Of a stretch of DNA of 64,000 nt, positions 8,774 through 19,074 are shown in pieces. The notes under the pieces were generated by a model. The model was given only the letters and a program-made list of their open reading frames with translations, had not been told where the DNA came from and made no database searches. A program made the translations under genes and the position numbers. Numbering within the stretch: position 1 is the stretch's first letter; the number at the start of each line of letters is the position of its first letter. Source of the stretch: Cycloclasticus sp. symbiont of Poecilosclerida sp. N (GTDB taxonomy: Bacteria; Pseudomonadota; Gammaproteobacteria; Methylococcales; Cycloclasticaceae); NCBI GenBank assembly GCA_002101205.1, contig LWTM01000069.1:9851-73850 (forward strand). The letters are read 5' to 3'.

Positions 8774-9892
8774 ATGCGTTTAGAGATTGATCTTTCTGGG
8801 TTAGAAGATGCACGTAAAAGAATGGGCGCTGAACTGGTTGCTTTAGAATCTATCTTTATAAAGCCTATCGATCCAATTGATGTTGCCTTAGATGGGGGTT
8901 ATGAGCTTCCATTAGATGAGGTCGTTACTACCAATGGTCTGTTGGAGTATGAAGGTAGGCAGATTCTGTTGTATATTCAAGATCATGGTTGGCGTTGTAA
9001 TGAAGCGATTGAAGATGGTTCTTTAGGTAAGAAATTTCATATTTCAGAGTGTATAACATTAACTGTAATGCGGCAAAAAAACAGATTTGAGCGTTATGTT
9101 GCGACACATAACATTGGTGGTTTTTTTAAAATTCACGGCGTAGATAAAGATACTGGTGAGAACCTGAAAGGAGAGGCTGAATTATCTGTCTGTAAAAACT
9201 GTTTGGCAAATATAAGGTATCAAGGGTATTCGTCGAGAGGTAACTGGACTATTAAGAACAAGGTTTTTTCTTCATTTTCATTAACAAAGTTTTTTACAAC
9301 GTATAGTTCGTTTTTTTCTCATATGCCTCAACGTATGGCAGAGACTGCATCGTCTAGTTACTCAGCAGATTGGGTTGAGTTGAGTAAAAAGATACGGCGT
9401 GACTGTGGGTACAAATGTAATTCATGCGGAGTGGTTTTAGAAACAGAAAAATCTTTGCTACATGTGCATCATAAAAATGGCGTAAAAAGTGATAATGCAA
9501 TAAGTAACTTAGAGCCATTATGTAAGGACTGTCATCGTAAACAGGTGGACCACAGCCATATGTTTGTTTGGCATAAAGAAATGGCATTGATAACCCGTTT
9601 GAGACGAGAGCAAGGGGTTTCACCAGGGCAGTCATGGGATAGAGTCTTTGCGCTTGCTGATGAAGCGACGCATGGACTTCTGTCAATCTATAAAGAAAAT
9701 TCGCTTGAAATTCCTGATGTGGGATACGAATACACTAGTGTAATGAATAGTGTAGTTGTTGTGCTAGATTTAGCCTGGAAACGGAACAAAGAGTGTGTTC
9801 TGATTTCAGATGATATAAGTGATAAAAAGCTATTAACAGAAAGTGGTTGGGCTGTATATGGTGTACAAGAGCTGATTGATAAGAATCAGTAG
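8774..9892 (+). CDS. zorE: ZorE, HNH endonuclease effector of type II Zorya
   Basis: A 372-residue protein with a C-proximal HNH nuclease domain at about residues 211-256. It shows CxxC (C215, C218), HVHHKNG (H232, H233), SNLEPLCKDCH with the second CxxC (C250, C253) and H254. An additional CxxC (VCKNC, residues 140-143) lies in the N-terminal region, which I cannot assign. The gene order zorA-zorB-HNH defines type II Zorya (type I has ZorC/ZorD, type III ZorF/ZorG). The length agrees with known ZorE. It starts two bases after zorB, so the three genes form one tight operon. The nuclease is expected to cut or nick invading DNA once the motor is triggered. Confidence 0.93.
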   Translation: MRLEIDLSGLEDARKRMGAELVALESIFIKPIDPIDVALDGGYELPLDEVVTTNGLLEYEGRQILLYIQDHGWRCNEAIEDGSLGKKFHISECITLTVMRQKNRFERYVATHNIGGFFKIHGVDKDTGENLKGEAELSVCKNCLANIRYQGYSSRGNWTIKNKVFSSFSLTKFFTTYSSFFSHMPQRMAETASSSYSADWVELSKKIRRDCGYKCNSCGVVLETEKSLLHVHHKNGVKSDNAISNLEPLCKDCHRKQVDHSHMFVWHKEMALITRLRREQGVSPGQSWDRVFALADEATHGLLSIYKENSLEIPDVGYEYTSVMNSVVVVLDLAWKRNKECVLISDDISDKKLLTESGWAVYGVQELIDKNQ

Positions 9893-10064
9893 TTTTTTTG
9901 CTTACAGTTATCTGGATGACAGATGCTTTTTTGGAAAGTAAGGCTGGTTGACTTGATGATGCCGAGCGTGTTCATCTAATTCCGCCATATCAGGCAGCGG
10001 AGAAAATATTCATGGGTTCATTGTTATAAATCAAATGGTTGAGTAGTTTTTAAGGGTTGACTAA
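9893..10064. other. Intergenic tail of the Zorya operon
   Basis: No open frame, hairpin terminator or RNA gene is evident in these 172 bases after zorE. The sequence runs directly into the first IS30 fragment, so the original downstream context of the Zorya operon may have been lost there. Confidence 0.5.
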
Positions 10065-10190
10065 GCACAGCGTCCAAAGGCCCATGGACAAACTAAATGT
10101 TCGCCCAAAGAAAATGTCCGGACTTTAAAACACGCAATCAAGTGTTGGTTGGGATTAACCCAACAATTGCACTAGCGAGTTGAATCCGCG
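10065..10190 (+). repeat. IS30-family 3'-end fragment, direct-repeat copy 1
   Basis: This 126-bp block recurs in the same orientation at 11388-11513 with only a handful of differences. It encodes the last about 40 residues of an IS30-family transposase, broken by the same one-base shift in both copies. One frame reads AMDKLN..PKKMSGL-stop (RPMDKLN here), and the next frame gives PDFKTRNQVLVGINPTIALAS-stop, the usual IS30 ending. The two copies flank the lipoprotein gene at 10239-10832. Because the frameshift is shared, the fragment was already broken when it was duplicated, unless the two copies have been homogenised since. Confidence 0.85.
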
Positions 10191-10238
10191 CTCATAAGCA
10201 ATTGTTTTTACTTAAAAAGTACCCCACTGTTCCATTAT

Positions 10239-10832
10239 TTACAATTTATTAATTTTTGTTAATAGATTTCTAAGAGCGTGTTTTGCTGTGTTTCCTTGCT
10301 GGGTGTAATCATAATGAAAGTCACCGACACTGTAGCGATTAAATGTTGTATATCTTATTTTGGCGTCTTTTGAATTTAACAGTGTTTTAATAAAAGCAAT
10401 ATCCACCTTAAACCACTTAGAAGATGAATAATATCCTCCAGTTTTTTGTATATCAGTAAATGAGCTTGTGAATTGATCAAATATTGTTTTTGTTCCGTCA
10501 ATATTAAAATCTACAGATTGTATGGCTTTTATATCATCTATTTTTATACCTAAATGAATATGATTGTTCATATTTTTAGTGTAAATCGCTTCCAATGAAA
10601 ATACTGGAGGATTAAAACCTAAAAACCCAGGTTCTTTGTCTTTAGTTGGATAAACATAACCAGTAGTGCTATATTTTTCCACGCCATCAAATGCAGATTT
10701 TTCGACTGTAACGTCACTTGGGAAAATTGCTCTTTTCCAATTTTTTACAGCGGTGTTATAACCACATCCCGATAAAAAACTCGCAATTATAAATGTAATA
10801 GTTGAGACCTTTACATAATCTACAAATTTCAT
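10239..10832 (-). CDS. Hypothetical lipoprotein
   Basis: A 197-residue protein with a type II signal peptide: positive start (MKFVDYVK), hydrophobic core (STITFIIASF) and lipobox LSGC with the acylated Cys at residue 23. The mature part has no family I recognise. It is rich in aromatic and polar residues (TTGYVYP, GGYYSSSKWFKVD), consistent with a periplasmic or outer-membrane-anchored beta protein. A run of nine G (coding strand) sits six bases before the ATG, where it may affect ribosome binding. The gene lies alone between two copies of an IS30 remnant, so it is probably an accessory cargo gene. Confidence 0.75.
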   Translation of the reverse strand: MKFVDYVKVSTITFIIASFLSGCGYNTAVKNWKRAIFPSDVTVEKSAFDGVEKYSTTGYVYPTKDKEPGFLGFNPPVFSLEAIYTKNMNNHIHLGIKIDDIKAIQSVDFNIDGTKTIFDQFTSSFTDIQKTGGYYSSSKWFKVDIAFIKTLLNSKDAKIRYTTFNRYSVGDFHYDYTQQGNTAKHALRNLLTKINKL

Positions 10833-10838
10833 CCTAAT

Positions 10839-10847
10839 CCCCCCCCC
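10839..10847 (-). promoter_or_regulatory. G9 homopolymer at the lipoprotein ribosome-binding site
   Basis: On the coding strand nine consecutive G lie just before ATTAGG-ATG of the lipoprotein gene. The tract occupies the ribosome-binding region. Length changes by slipped-strand mispairing could alter the spacing between promoter or Shine-Dalgarno and start. Phase variation by such tracts is well known in other surface proteins, but its occurrence here is inferred. Confidence 0.4.
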
Positions 10848-10939
10848 ACTTTTTATATTTTTTTAAAAGTATTCCTGTATTTTACCATAAAAACACCTTG
10901 TTTTTATTCTTAGATTCAGTTCGTAAGTGCAGTTTTTAC

Positions 10940-11513
10940 AGAGGTGGGCACCGAGTATCATTCGAGCCATTTTCTCGCCAAAGGAGATTGCTAATCAATT
11001 ACACTCAGAAGCCACGTGGTAGCAAATTGTTATGCTACTCAAAAAAGGCTGGAGGAATCCTATGCCGCCACTTGCGCTGCCAGAAAAAGAGAAAAAGAGA
11101 AAAAGACGTTACAGTCGGCCTGATAATCGCGGCCAGATTAAACACCGTGTCAGTATCGATGAGCCCCTGCATTGTTGACGCGATGAAGCCGTGGCCGCTC
11201 TAGTCAAAACCTAAACGTATGATAATGGTAAGGAGTTCGCTTTTCACGAGGCTGCCGCGTACGAACTCGACGCTGAGCGTTATTTTGCGCATCCATATCA
11301 TTCATGGGAGCGCGAATTAAATGAAAACACAAATAGTTTAATTCGTCAGTACGCTCCAAAGGGTTCCAGTTTTGACGGTATGACAGCGCACAGCGTCCAA
11401 AGGGCCATGGACAAACTAAATGATTGCCCAAAGAAAATGTCCGGACTTTAAAACACGCAATCAAGTGTTAGTTGGGATTAACCCAACAATTGCACTAGCG
11501 AGTTGAGTCCGCG
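10940..11513 (+). pseudogene. IS30-family transposase remnant (copy 2 of 3' end)
   Basis: Pieces of an IS30 transposase can be read in several frames. An early helical part has KKAGGILCRHLRCQKKRK, then DNRGQIKHRVSIDE. After a loss of roughly 100 codons of the catalytic core comes TYDNGKEFAFHEAAA, RYFAHPYHSWERELNENTN and IRQYAPKGSSFDGMT, and then the shared 126-bp end. Internal stops, at least one frameshift and the missing core make it inactive. No start or terminal inverted repeat is seen. Confidence 0.85.
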
Positions 11514-11517
11514 GCAC

Positions 11518-11569
11518 AAAAAAGCCCGCAGATAAAAATAAGCTAATCAGGTTCACTCTTACGGGCTTT
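11518..11569 (-). terminator. Stem-loop terminator after tRNA-Leu
   Basis: An 8-bp stem (AAAGCCCG/CGGGCTTT) with a loop of about 33 bases. Reading on the minus strand it is followed by further T residues. It lies about 210 bases past the tRNA-Leu 3' end and is the first plausible stop for that transcript. The long loop makes it less typical than a compact hairpin, and it could also serve the opposite strand. Confidence 0.4.
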
Positions 11570-11776
11570 AATTTGCTCTTTCCACCTGTCGTTGACTTAA
11601 GCTATGATTTAGAGCTTTTAACTTTCTCGATATATCTCGTTGAGCTTGTTAGTTCATAGTTCCTGACCCCTATGTATGGTAATAACAGTATAGGTTACCT
11701 ACCAAAGTCAGGGTATTCACAAAGTTAGATGTTTTTGAGGGGTGAGCCTTTAAAGATATAGGTTCTGTCTTAAATT

Positions 11777-11861
11777 TGGTACCGAGGGCCGGAATCGAAC
11801 CGGCACTTCCGAAGAAACCGGATTTTGAATCCGGCGCGTCTACCAGTTCCGCCACCCCGGC
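11777..11861 (-). tRNA. tRNA-Leu(CAA)
   Basis: The reverse complement folds as a leucine tRNA with a long variable arm. The acceptor is GCCGGGG with CCTCGGT. The anticodon stem CCGGA/TCCGG carries loop TTCAAAA, giving anticodon CAA for UUG codons. The variable arm is TTTCTTCGGAAG-like, the T loop is GGTTCGATTCC, and the 3' CCA is encoded. Its 3' end points at the accessory region (lower coordinates), the usual geometry for tRNA-targeted islands. Confidence 0.95.
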
Positions 11862-11999
11862 CAAATTAAGTATGGGCATTATAGACAGTTTCATATTGAA
11901 ACTCTATGGAATTATTTATCCCAGGACATATCCGTTCTATTCAGCTAATACTGCTTTTACGCTCGCTGATGTTCGGGCTTCCTGTTAATATCCATCGCC

Positions 12000-14145
<2,146 letters not shown>

Positions 14146-14184
14146 TACCCGATTGAATTTACACGAACCATTTAAGGAGAGTAC

Positions 14185-14547
14185 ATGTTAGATTTTTTAG
14201 TATCAAACGCGATAGCCGCAGAAGAAGCAACAGCCGCAACACAAGGAGCAAGTGAGCTAGGTTTTGAGGGTTTAATTTTCCCCGTAGCTTTGATTGCTAT
14301 TTTTTACTTTCTTTTAATTCGTCCGCAACAAAAACGCAATAAAGATCATAAAGTGATGGTTGAGGGCGCGAAAAAAGGTGACGAAATCGTAACGAGTGGC
14401 GGCGTTTTAGGAAAAATCACGGACGTTGAAGATCATTTCATTACGCTTGAAATAGGCCCAGGCATGTCAGTACAAGTGATGAAATCGTCTATTTCATCCG
14501 TTATGCCTAAAGGCACGTATAAGTCAGTTACTAAAAGTAAAAAATAA
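14185..14547 (+). CDS. yajC: Preprotein translocase subunit YajC
   Basis: A 120-residue membrane protein. One transmembrane helix lies at about residues 30-48 (LIFPVALIAIFYFLLIRPQ), followed by the typical cytoplasmic RPQQKRNKDHK segment, GDEIVTSGGVLGKI and a short basic tail. It associates with SecDF and YidC at the Sec translocon. A GGAG ribosome site precedes the ATG at 14185. It lies between tgt and secD in the conserved order. Confidence 0.96.
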   Translation: MLDFLVSNAIAAEEATAATQGASELGFEGLIFPVALIAIFYFLLIRPQQKRNKDHKVMVEGAKKGDEIVTSGGVLGKITDVEDHFITLEIGPGMSVQVMKSSISSVMPKGTYKSVTKSKK

Positions 14548-14568
14548 ACTATTAAACGAGTTGTTCGT

Positions 14569-16428
14569 ATGAAAAATCATTTTCCTGTTTGGAAAAACTT
14601 GCTGATAGTCATCGTGCTGGTCATTGCCTGTATTTATGCATTGCCTAACTTATATGGCGACGACCCATCCGTTCAAATTTCACCGCTACGTGGCGCGGTT
14701 ATCAATAATGGGCTACTCTCGGATGTGAAAAAAGAGTTATCAGGGGAACAGATTGAGCCGTTGAAAGATGAATTAACTGAAAGCCAGATTCTTTTGCGCT
14801 TTAGCAATACAGAGGAGCAGTTAAAAGCATCGGATATTATTAAAGCCAAATTAGGCAATAGCTATATAGTGGCGCTGAACCTGGCGCCGGCAACGCCAAT
14901 GTGGTTACGTTCGCTCTATGCGGCGCCTATGTATCTAGGTTTGGATTTACGCGGTGGTGTGCATTTCTTACTGGAAGTTGATATGGCGGCGGCGGAAAAA
15001 CAAGCTGTTTCTAGAGCGTCGACTGATATCCGTCAACACTTGCGAGAAAACAAGCTCAGATACCTCAGTGTTGTTATCGATAAAGGGAATATACGCATCA
15101 AGTTCCGCGATCAACAGGTCCATGACGCGGCGCTTAGTCAATTAGACGATAAGTTTGAGACCTGGGAGTTTGTGGCAGAGGGCAATACCTCTGCAACACC
15201 GACTCTTATCGCCAATATGTCTGATAAGGAGCGAAAGGTCGTAAGAAAATACGCACTGCAGCAAAACATCATCACGTTGAAAAACCGCGTTAATGAGCTC
15301 GGCGTTGCAGAACCTATTGTACAACAGCAAGGTGATAGCCGCATTGTTGTTGAACTTCCTGGTGTGCAAGACACGGCGCGTGCAAAAGAAATTCTAGGCG
15401 CAACAGCAACGCTTGAATACCATCTAGTTGATGGTGAGCACAGCGTGTCGTCTGCTATTGCAGGTCGTGTTCCCTTAGGCTCAAAACTTTACCGCAATAG
15501 ACAGGGCGGGCAGGTGCTTCTTAAGAAGCAAATTATTGTGACGGGTGATGAAATCATTGGCGCATCGTCTGGCATCGAAGGTGAGACAGGTTCAGCGATG
15601 GTCTCTGTGACATTGGACGGCCCTGGCGGCAAGAAAATGAGTAAAACGACGCGCGAGAACATTGGTAAACCGATGGCGGTTGTTTTTATTGAAAATAGAA
15701 CAGAGATAGAAATGGTTGATGGAAAGCCTGTTCGCTATAAAACAGTGGTCGAAGAGGTCATCAATGTGGCGACTATTCGTGGACATTTCAGTAATCGTTT
15801 CCAAACAACGGGTCTAGACAATTCAGCAGAGGCGCGCGATTTGGCGCTGTTGCTACGAGCGGGTGCTTTAGCGGCGCCGGTTGACATTGTTGAGGAACGG
15901 ACCGTCGGTCCAAGTTTAGGTCAGGATAATATCGACATGGGCTTTAACTCCGTGATGATTGGCTTTGTCTTAGTGTTGATATTTATGGCGGTGTATTACA
16001 AAACGTTCGGCTTATTCGCTGATATGGCGTTGGCAACCAATTTGGTTTTTATTATTGCTGTTTTATCGATGTTGCAAGCGACTTTAACGCTACCAGGTAT
16101 CGCCGGCATCGTATTGACAGTCGGTATGGCCGTCGATGCTAATGTATTGATTTTTGAGCGTATAAAAGAAGAGCTTAAAAATGGTAATTCGCCACAAGCG
16201 AGCATTCAAGCGGGCTATGAAAAAGCTTTTGCAACGATTGCCGATGCAAATATCACCACGCTAATTGCCGCGCTTATTCTGTTCGGTTTTGGCACAGGGC
16301 CAATTAAAGGCTTTGCCATCACACTGAGCATTGGTGTTTTAACCTCCATGTTTACCGCCATTGTCGGCACACGTGCTTTAGTGAATTTAACCTACGGTAA
16401 CCGTCAAATAAACAGACTGAGAATTTAA
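14569..16428 (+). CDS. secD: Protein translocase subunit SecD
   Basis: A 619-residue RND-type membrane protein that, with SecF, uses the proton gradient to drive late steps of protein export. It has an N-terminal transmembrane segment (residues 10-27), LGLDLRGGVHFLLEVD at the start of the first periplasmic domain, a long periplasmic region, and a C-terminal five-helix bundle beginning near GQDNIDMGFNSVMIGFVLV. Conserved AVDANVLIFERIKEE and GFGTGPIKGFAITL motifs are present. The gene ends two bases before the secF ATG region. Confidence 0.97.
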   Translation: MKNHFPVWKNLLIVIVLVIACIYALPNLYGDDPSVQISPLRGAVINNGLLSDVKKELSGEQIEPLKDELTESQILLRFSNTEEQLKASDIIKAKLGNSYIVALNLAPATPMWLRSLYAAPMYLGLDLRGGVHFLLEVDMAAAEKQAVSRASTDIRQHLRENKLRYLSVVIDKGNIRIKFRDQQVHDAALSQLDDKFETWEFVAEGNTSATPTLIANMSDKERKVVRKYALQQNIITLKNRVNELGVAEPIVQQQGDSRIVVELPGVQDTARAKEILGATATLEYHLVDGEHSVSSAIAGRVPLGSKLYRNRQGGQVLLKKQIIVTGDEIIGASSGIEGETGSAMVSVTLDGPGGKKMSKTTRENIGKPMAVVFIENRTEIEMVDGKPVRYKTVVEEVINVATIRGHFSNRFQTTGLDNSAEARDLALLLRAGALAAPVDIVEERTVGPSLGQDNIDMGFNSVMIGFVLVLIFMAVYYKTFGLFADMALATNLVFIIAVLSMLQATLTLPGIAGIVLTVGMAVDANVLIFERIKEELKNGNSPQASIQAGYEKAFATIADANITTLIAALILFGFGTGPIKGFAITLSIGVLTSMFTAIVGTRALVNLTYGNRQINRLRI

Positions 16429-16430
16429 TC

Positions 16431-17366
16431 ATGAGTGAGCAAAACACAATAAAAATAGACTTTTTAAGCAAGCGCGCTATCGCGGCGGTTTTATCGGCGC
16501 TATTACTGGTTATTGCAATTGGGTCTTTGGCAACGCAAGGGCTAAAAAAAGGAATTGACTTTACCGGCGGCACATTAGTTGAGCTGAGTTTCCCAGAACC
16601 TGTGGAACTAAAGAGTCTAAGAGCCGCGCTAACAAGCGCTAACTTTGAAGGTACTGTTGTTCAACATTTCGGCTCCTCAAAAGAAGTGCTAATACGTTTA
16701 TTACCCGATGATAGCTTAAATGCAGCGGCGTTGAGCAATAAAGTATTGGAGGCTGTGAACGCAGGTTTCTCTCAACACGGTGAACTGCGACGCGCAGAGT
16801 TTGTCGGTCCACAAGTAGGAGAAGAGTTAACCGAAGACGGTGGTTTAGCGCTATTATACGCTCTCATTTGTATTCTTATTTACGTCACCTTCCGTTTTGA
16901 ATATCGCTTTGCCTTAGCCTCTGTAGCGGCATTAGGACATGACGTTATTCTTACGCTTGGATTTTTCTCGGTGTTTCAATTTGAGTTTGACTTGACCGTT
17001 TTAGCTGCTCTTTTGGCCGTGATTGGTTATTCTTTGAATGATACGATTGTGGTGTTTGATCGTGTGAGAGAGAATTTCAGAAAATTACGCAAAGGCTCAC
17101 CAACAGACGTTGTTAATATCTCACTGAATCAAACGCTTAATAGAACGATTATAACGTCATTAACGACGCTATTGGTTTTAGTGGCATTGTTCTTCTTAGG
17201 CGGCGAAATAATCCATGATTTCGCGCTCGCGTTGATTGTTGGCGTAGTGATTGGAACGTATTCGTCTATCTACGTCGCAAGTCCAATTACTTTAGCATTA
17301 GGCATTACTAAAGCGGATATGATCGTTGTTAAGGTGGACCAAGACGAATTAGATAAGATTCCTTAA
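16431..17366 (+). CDS. secF: Protein translocase subunit SecF
   Basis: A 311-residue partner of SecD. Features are the N-terminal transmembrane segment (about 15-35), KGIDFTGGTLVELSF at the start of the periplasmic domain, VGPQVGEEL, then five transmembrane helices with ALGHDVILTLGFF, YSLNDTIVVFDRVREN and the late GGEIIHDFALALIVGVVIGTYSS split over two helices. It starts two bases after the secD stop, so the two are co-translated. It is followed by convergent suhB with a 20-bp gap and no clear hairpin. Confidence 0.97.
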   Translation: MSEQNTIKIDFLSKRAIAAVLSALLLVIAIGSLATQGLKKGIDFTGGTLVELSFPEPVELKSLRAALTSANFEGTVVQHFGSSKEVLIRLLPDDSLNAAALSNKVLEAVNAGFSQHGELRRAEFVGPQVGEELTEDGGLALLYALICILIYVTFRFEYRFALASVAALGHDVILTLGFFSVFQFEFDLTVLAALLAVIGYSLNDTIVVFDRVRENFRKLRKGSPTDVVNISLNQTLNRTIITSLTTLLVLVALFFLGGEIIHDFALALIVGVVIGTYSSIYVASPITLALGITKADMIVVKVDQDELDKIP

Positions 17367-17386
17367 GTCATGTTTTAGCTTTTTAG

Positions 17387-18184
17387 CTAGCCGATTACTT
17401 TTAAAACGTGGGATTCTATTTTATCCAGTAATGCGGCGTGCATTTTAGGATTACCGCAAACAATATTGCCTGTTTCAAAATAGCCGTGTTCACCAAAAAA
17501 ATCCGTCACTACGCCACCGGCTTCTTGAATGAGAAGGAGTCCTGCTGCGAAATCCCAAGGCTTCAAACCAATTTCGAAAAAACCATCTAGCTTGCCTGCG
17601 GCAACGTAGGCTAAATCTAAAGAGGCGGCGCCTGCGCGTCTAACGCCAGACGTAGATGAGAAAATGTCTCGGAAGATATCCAGGTACGGTTCGATATTTT
17701 TGCTATTTTTAAAGGGGAACCCGGTGCCTAAAAAAGCCCCGTCTATTCTTCTTTGCCCGCTCACACGGAGGCGGCGGTTGTTCAGTGAAGCGCCTTTGCC
17801 ACGGGTTGCGGTAAATAAATCTTGCCGAACAGGGTCATAAATAACCGCTTGCTCGATGACGTTGCCTTTTTTTAAAGCGATAGAGACGGCGTAGTGTGGA
17901 AAGCCGTGCATGTAATTAGCTGTTCCATCTAATGGGTCAATAATCCACACATATTCTGCATCGTCATTGAAAGAGCCTGACTCTTCAGCTAAATAGCCGT
18001 GTTCGGGATAGGCCTTTGATAGGACGCTGATAATCTCTTCTTCTGCACGCCGGTCAACATCCGTGGTGTAATCATTTTTACTCTTAACGGTAATCTTAAG
18101 AACATCAATAGAATCAGCAGAACGTATTATAATATCGCCTGCTTGCCTTGCTGCTCTAATGGCGATGTTTAACATTGGATGCAT
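17387..18184 (-). CDS. suhB: Inositol-1-monophosphatase family protein SuhB
   Basis: About 265 residues. SuhB is a Mg-dependent inositol monophosphatase fold protein that in enterobacteria also acts as an rRNA transcription factor. I place the start at ATG 18184 (MHPMLNIAIRAARQAG), which matches the family. A longer frame extends to 18262 but would run into trmJ's upstream region. Metal-site motifs are present: LAEESG, WIIDPLDGTANYMHGFPH, and the late KPWDFAAGLLLIQEAGG. It is divergent from trmJ (58-bp gap). Confidence 0.95.
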   Translation of the reverse strand: MHPMLNIAIRAARQAGDIIIRSADSIDVLKITVKSKNDYTTDVDRRAEEEIISVLSKAYPEHGYLAEESGSFNDDAEYVWIIDPLDGTANYMHGFPHYAVSIALKKGNVIEQAVIYDPVRQDLFTATRGKGASLNNRRLRVSGQRRIDGAFLGTGFPFKNSKNIEPYLDIFRDIFSSTSGVRRAGAASLDLAYVAAGKLDGFFEIGLKPWDFAAGLLLIQEAGGVVTDFFGEHGYFETGNIVCGNPKMHAALLDKIESHVLKVIG

Positions 18185-18242
18185 GATTTTGCCCAGATCT
18201 TGAGTTAGCGTAAGGATAACAGATACAGCAGGAGAATGTCTT

Positions 18243-19001
18243 TTGAATGTCGACGTAAACAACGCGATACTGTCAAATATAAGGATAGTATTAGTGCAAA
18301 CCTCTCACCCCGGCAACATAGGGGCCACAGCCCGCGCGATGAAAAATATGGGCTTATCTGATTTAGCATTGGTTCAGCCGAAAATATTCCCCAGTGCACA
18401 GGCGACGTCTCGCGCCTCTGGGGCCGATAATATATTAGCGACAGCCAGCGTTTATTCTACGTTAGAAAGTGCTCTGGAGCCCTGTGAACTTGTGTTAGGC
18501 GCAAGCGCCAGGATAAGACATTTGGGTTGGTCTGAAGTGGGACCGAAAAGGGGCTGTGAATTATTGATTGCAGCCGCTAAGACGGCCCGTGTTGCGTTGG
18601 TTTTCGGGCGTGAGAACTCTGGTTTAACGAACGAGGAATTAGAGCTATGCCATCATTTATTACATATCCCAACGAACCCTGATTTTAGTTCTTTAAATGT
18701 TGCCTCTGCGGTGCAAGTGCTCAGTTATGAAATATATTTAGCCGTTATGGGTGAACAGCTCATTGAGTCGCCTAAAATGGAAGATAGGCCGTCTACTAGC
18801 CAAGAATTCGAAGGTTTTTTTAATCATTTATTGAAGACACTAGAAAAAACAGATTTCCTTCAATTGTATAAAACAAAAAGGTTGCAGCAACGTATCCGAC
18901 GTATTTTTTACCGCTCAGAGCTTAACCGTACAGAGGTGAATATTTTAAGAGGCATTCTAACGGCGGTTAATAATAAGATTGATGGTATTAAGAGGCGATA
19001 G
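18243..19001 (+). CDS. trmJ: tRNA (cytidine/uridine-2'-O-)-methyltransferase TrmJ
   Basis: A SPOUT-fold methyltransferase that 2'-O-methylates residue 32 of tRNAs. Motifs are VLVQTSHPGNIGATARAMKN at the N-terminus, VALVFGRENSGLTNEEL in the middle and IPTNPDFSSLNVASAVQVL at the trefoil knot. The C-terminal extension (from about residue 165) is typical of TrmJ. The start codon appears to be TTG at 18243, and no ATG lies close to the conserved N-terminus. It heads trmJ-cysE-iscS-like. Confidence 0.94.
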   Translation: MNVDVNNAILSNIRIVLVQTSHPGNIGATARAMKNMGLSDLALVQPKIFPSAQATSRASGADNILATASVYSTLESALEPCELVLGASARIRHLGWSEVGPKRGCELLIAAAKTARVALVFGRENSGLTNEELELCHHLLHIPTNPDFSSLNVASAVQVLSYEIYLAVMGEQLIESPKMEDRPSTSQEFEGFFNHLLKTLEKTDFLQLYKTKRLQQRIRRIFYRSELNRTEVNILRGILTAVNNKIDGIKRR

Positions 19002-19074
19002 GTGGAAATAAAAGATCCCTGTCTTTATGCCACTGCGTTAGAATGTGTTTAGCCTTTAAAATTAGTCATTGCGT

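Noticed and set aside
10065..10190. Integron attC site
   Set aside because: The GTTGGG-CCCAAC hairpin and CAATTG ends suggested attC, but the whole block translates as the end of an IS30 transposase and no integrase core sites are present.
11670..11988. Open frames of 70-74 codons across 11670-11894 (minus) and 11776-11988 (plus)
   Set aside because: They run through the tRNA-Leu gene and arise from its structure.
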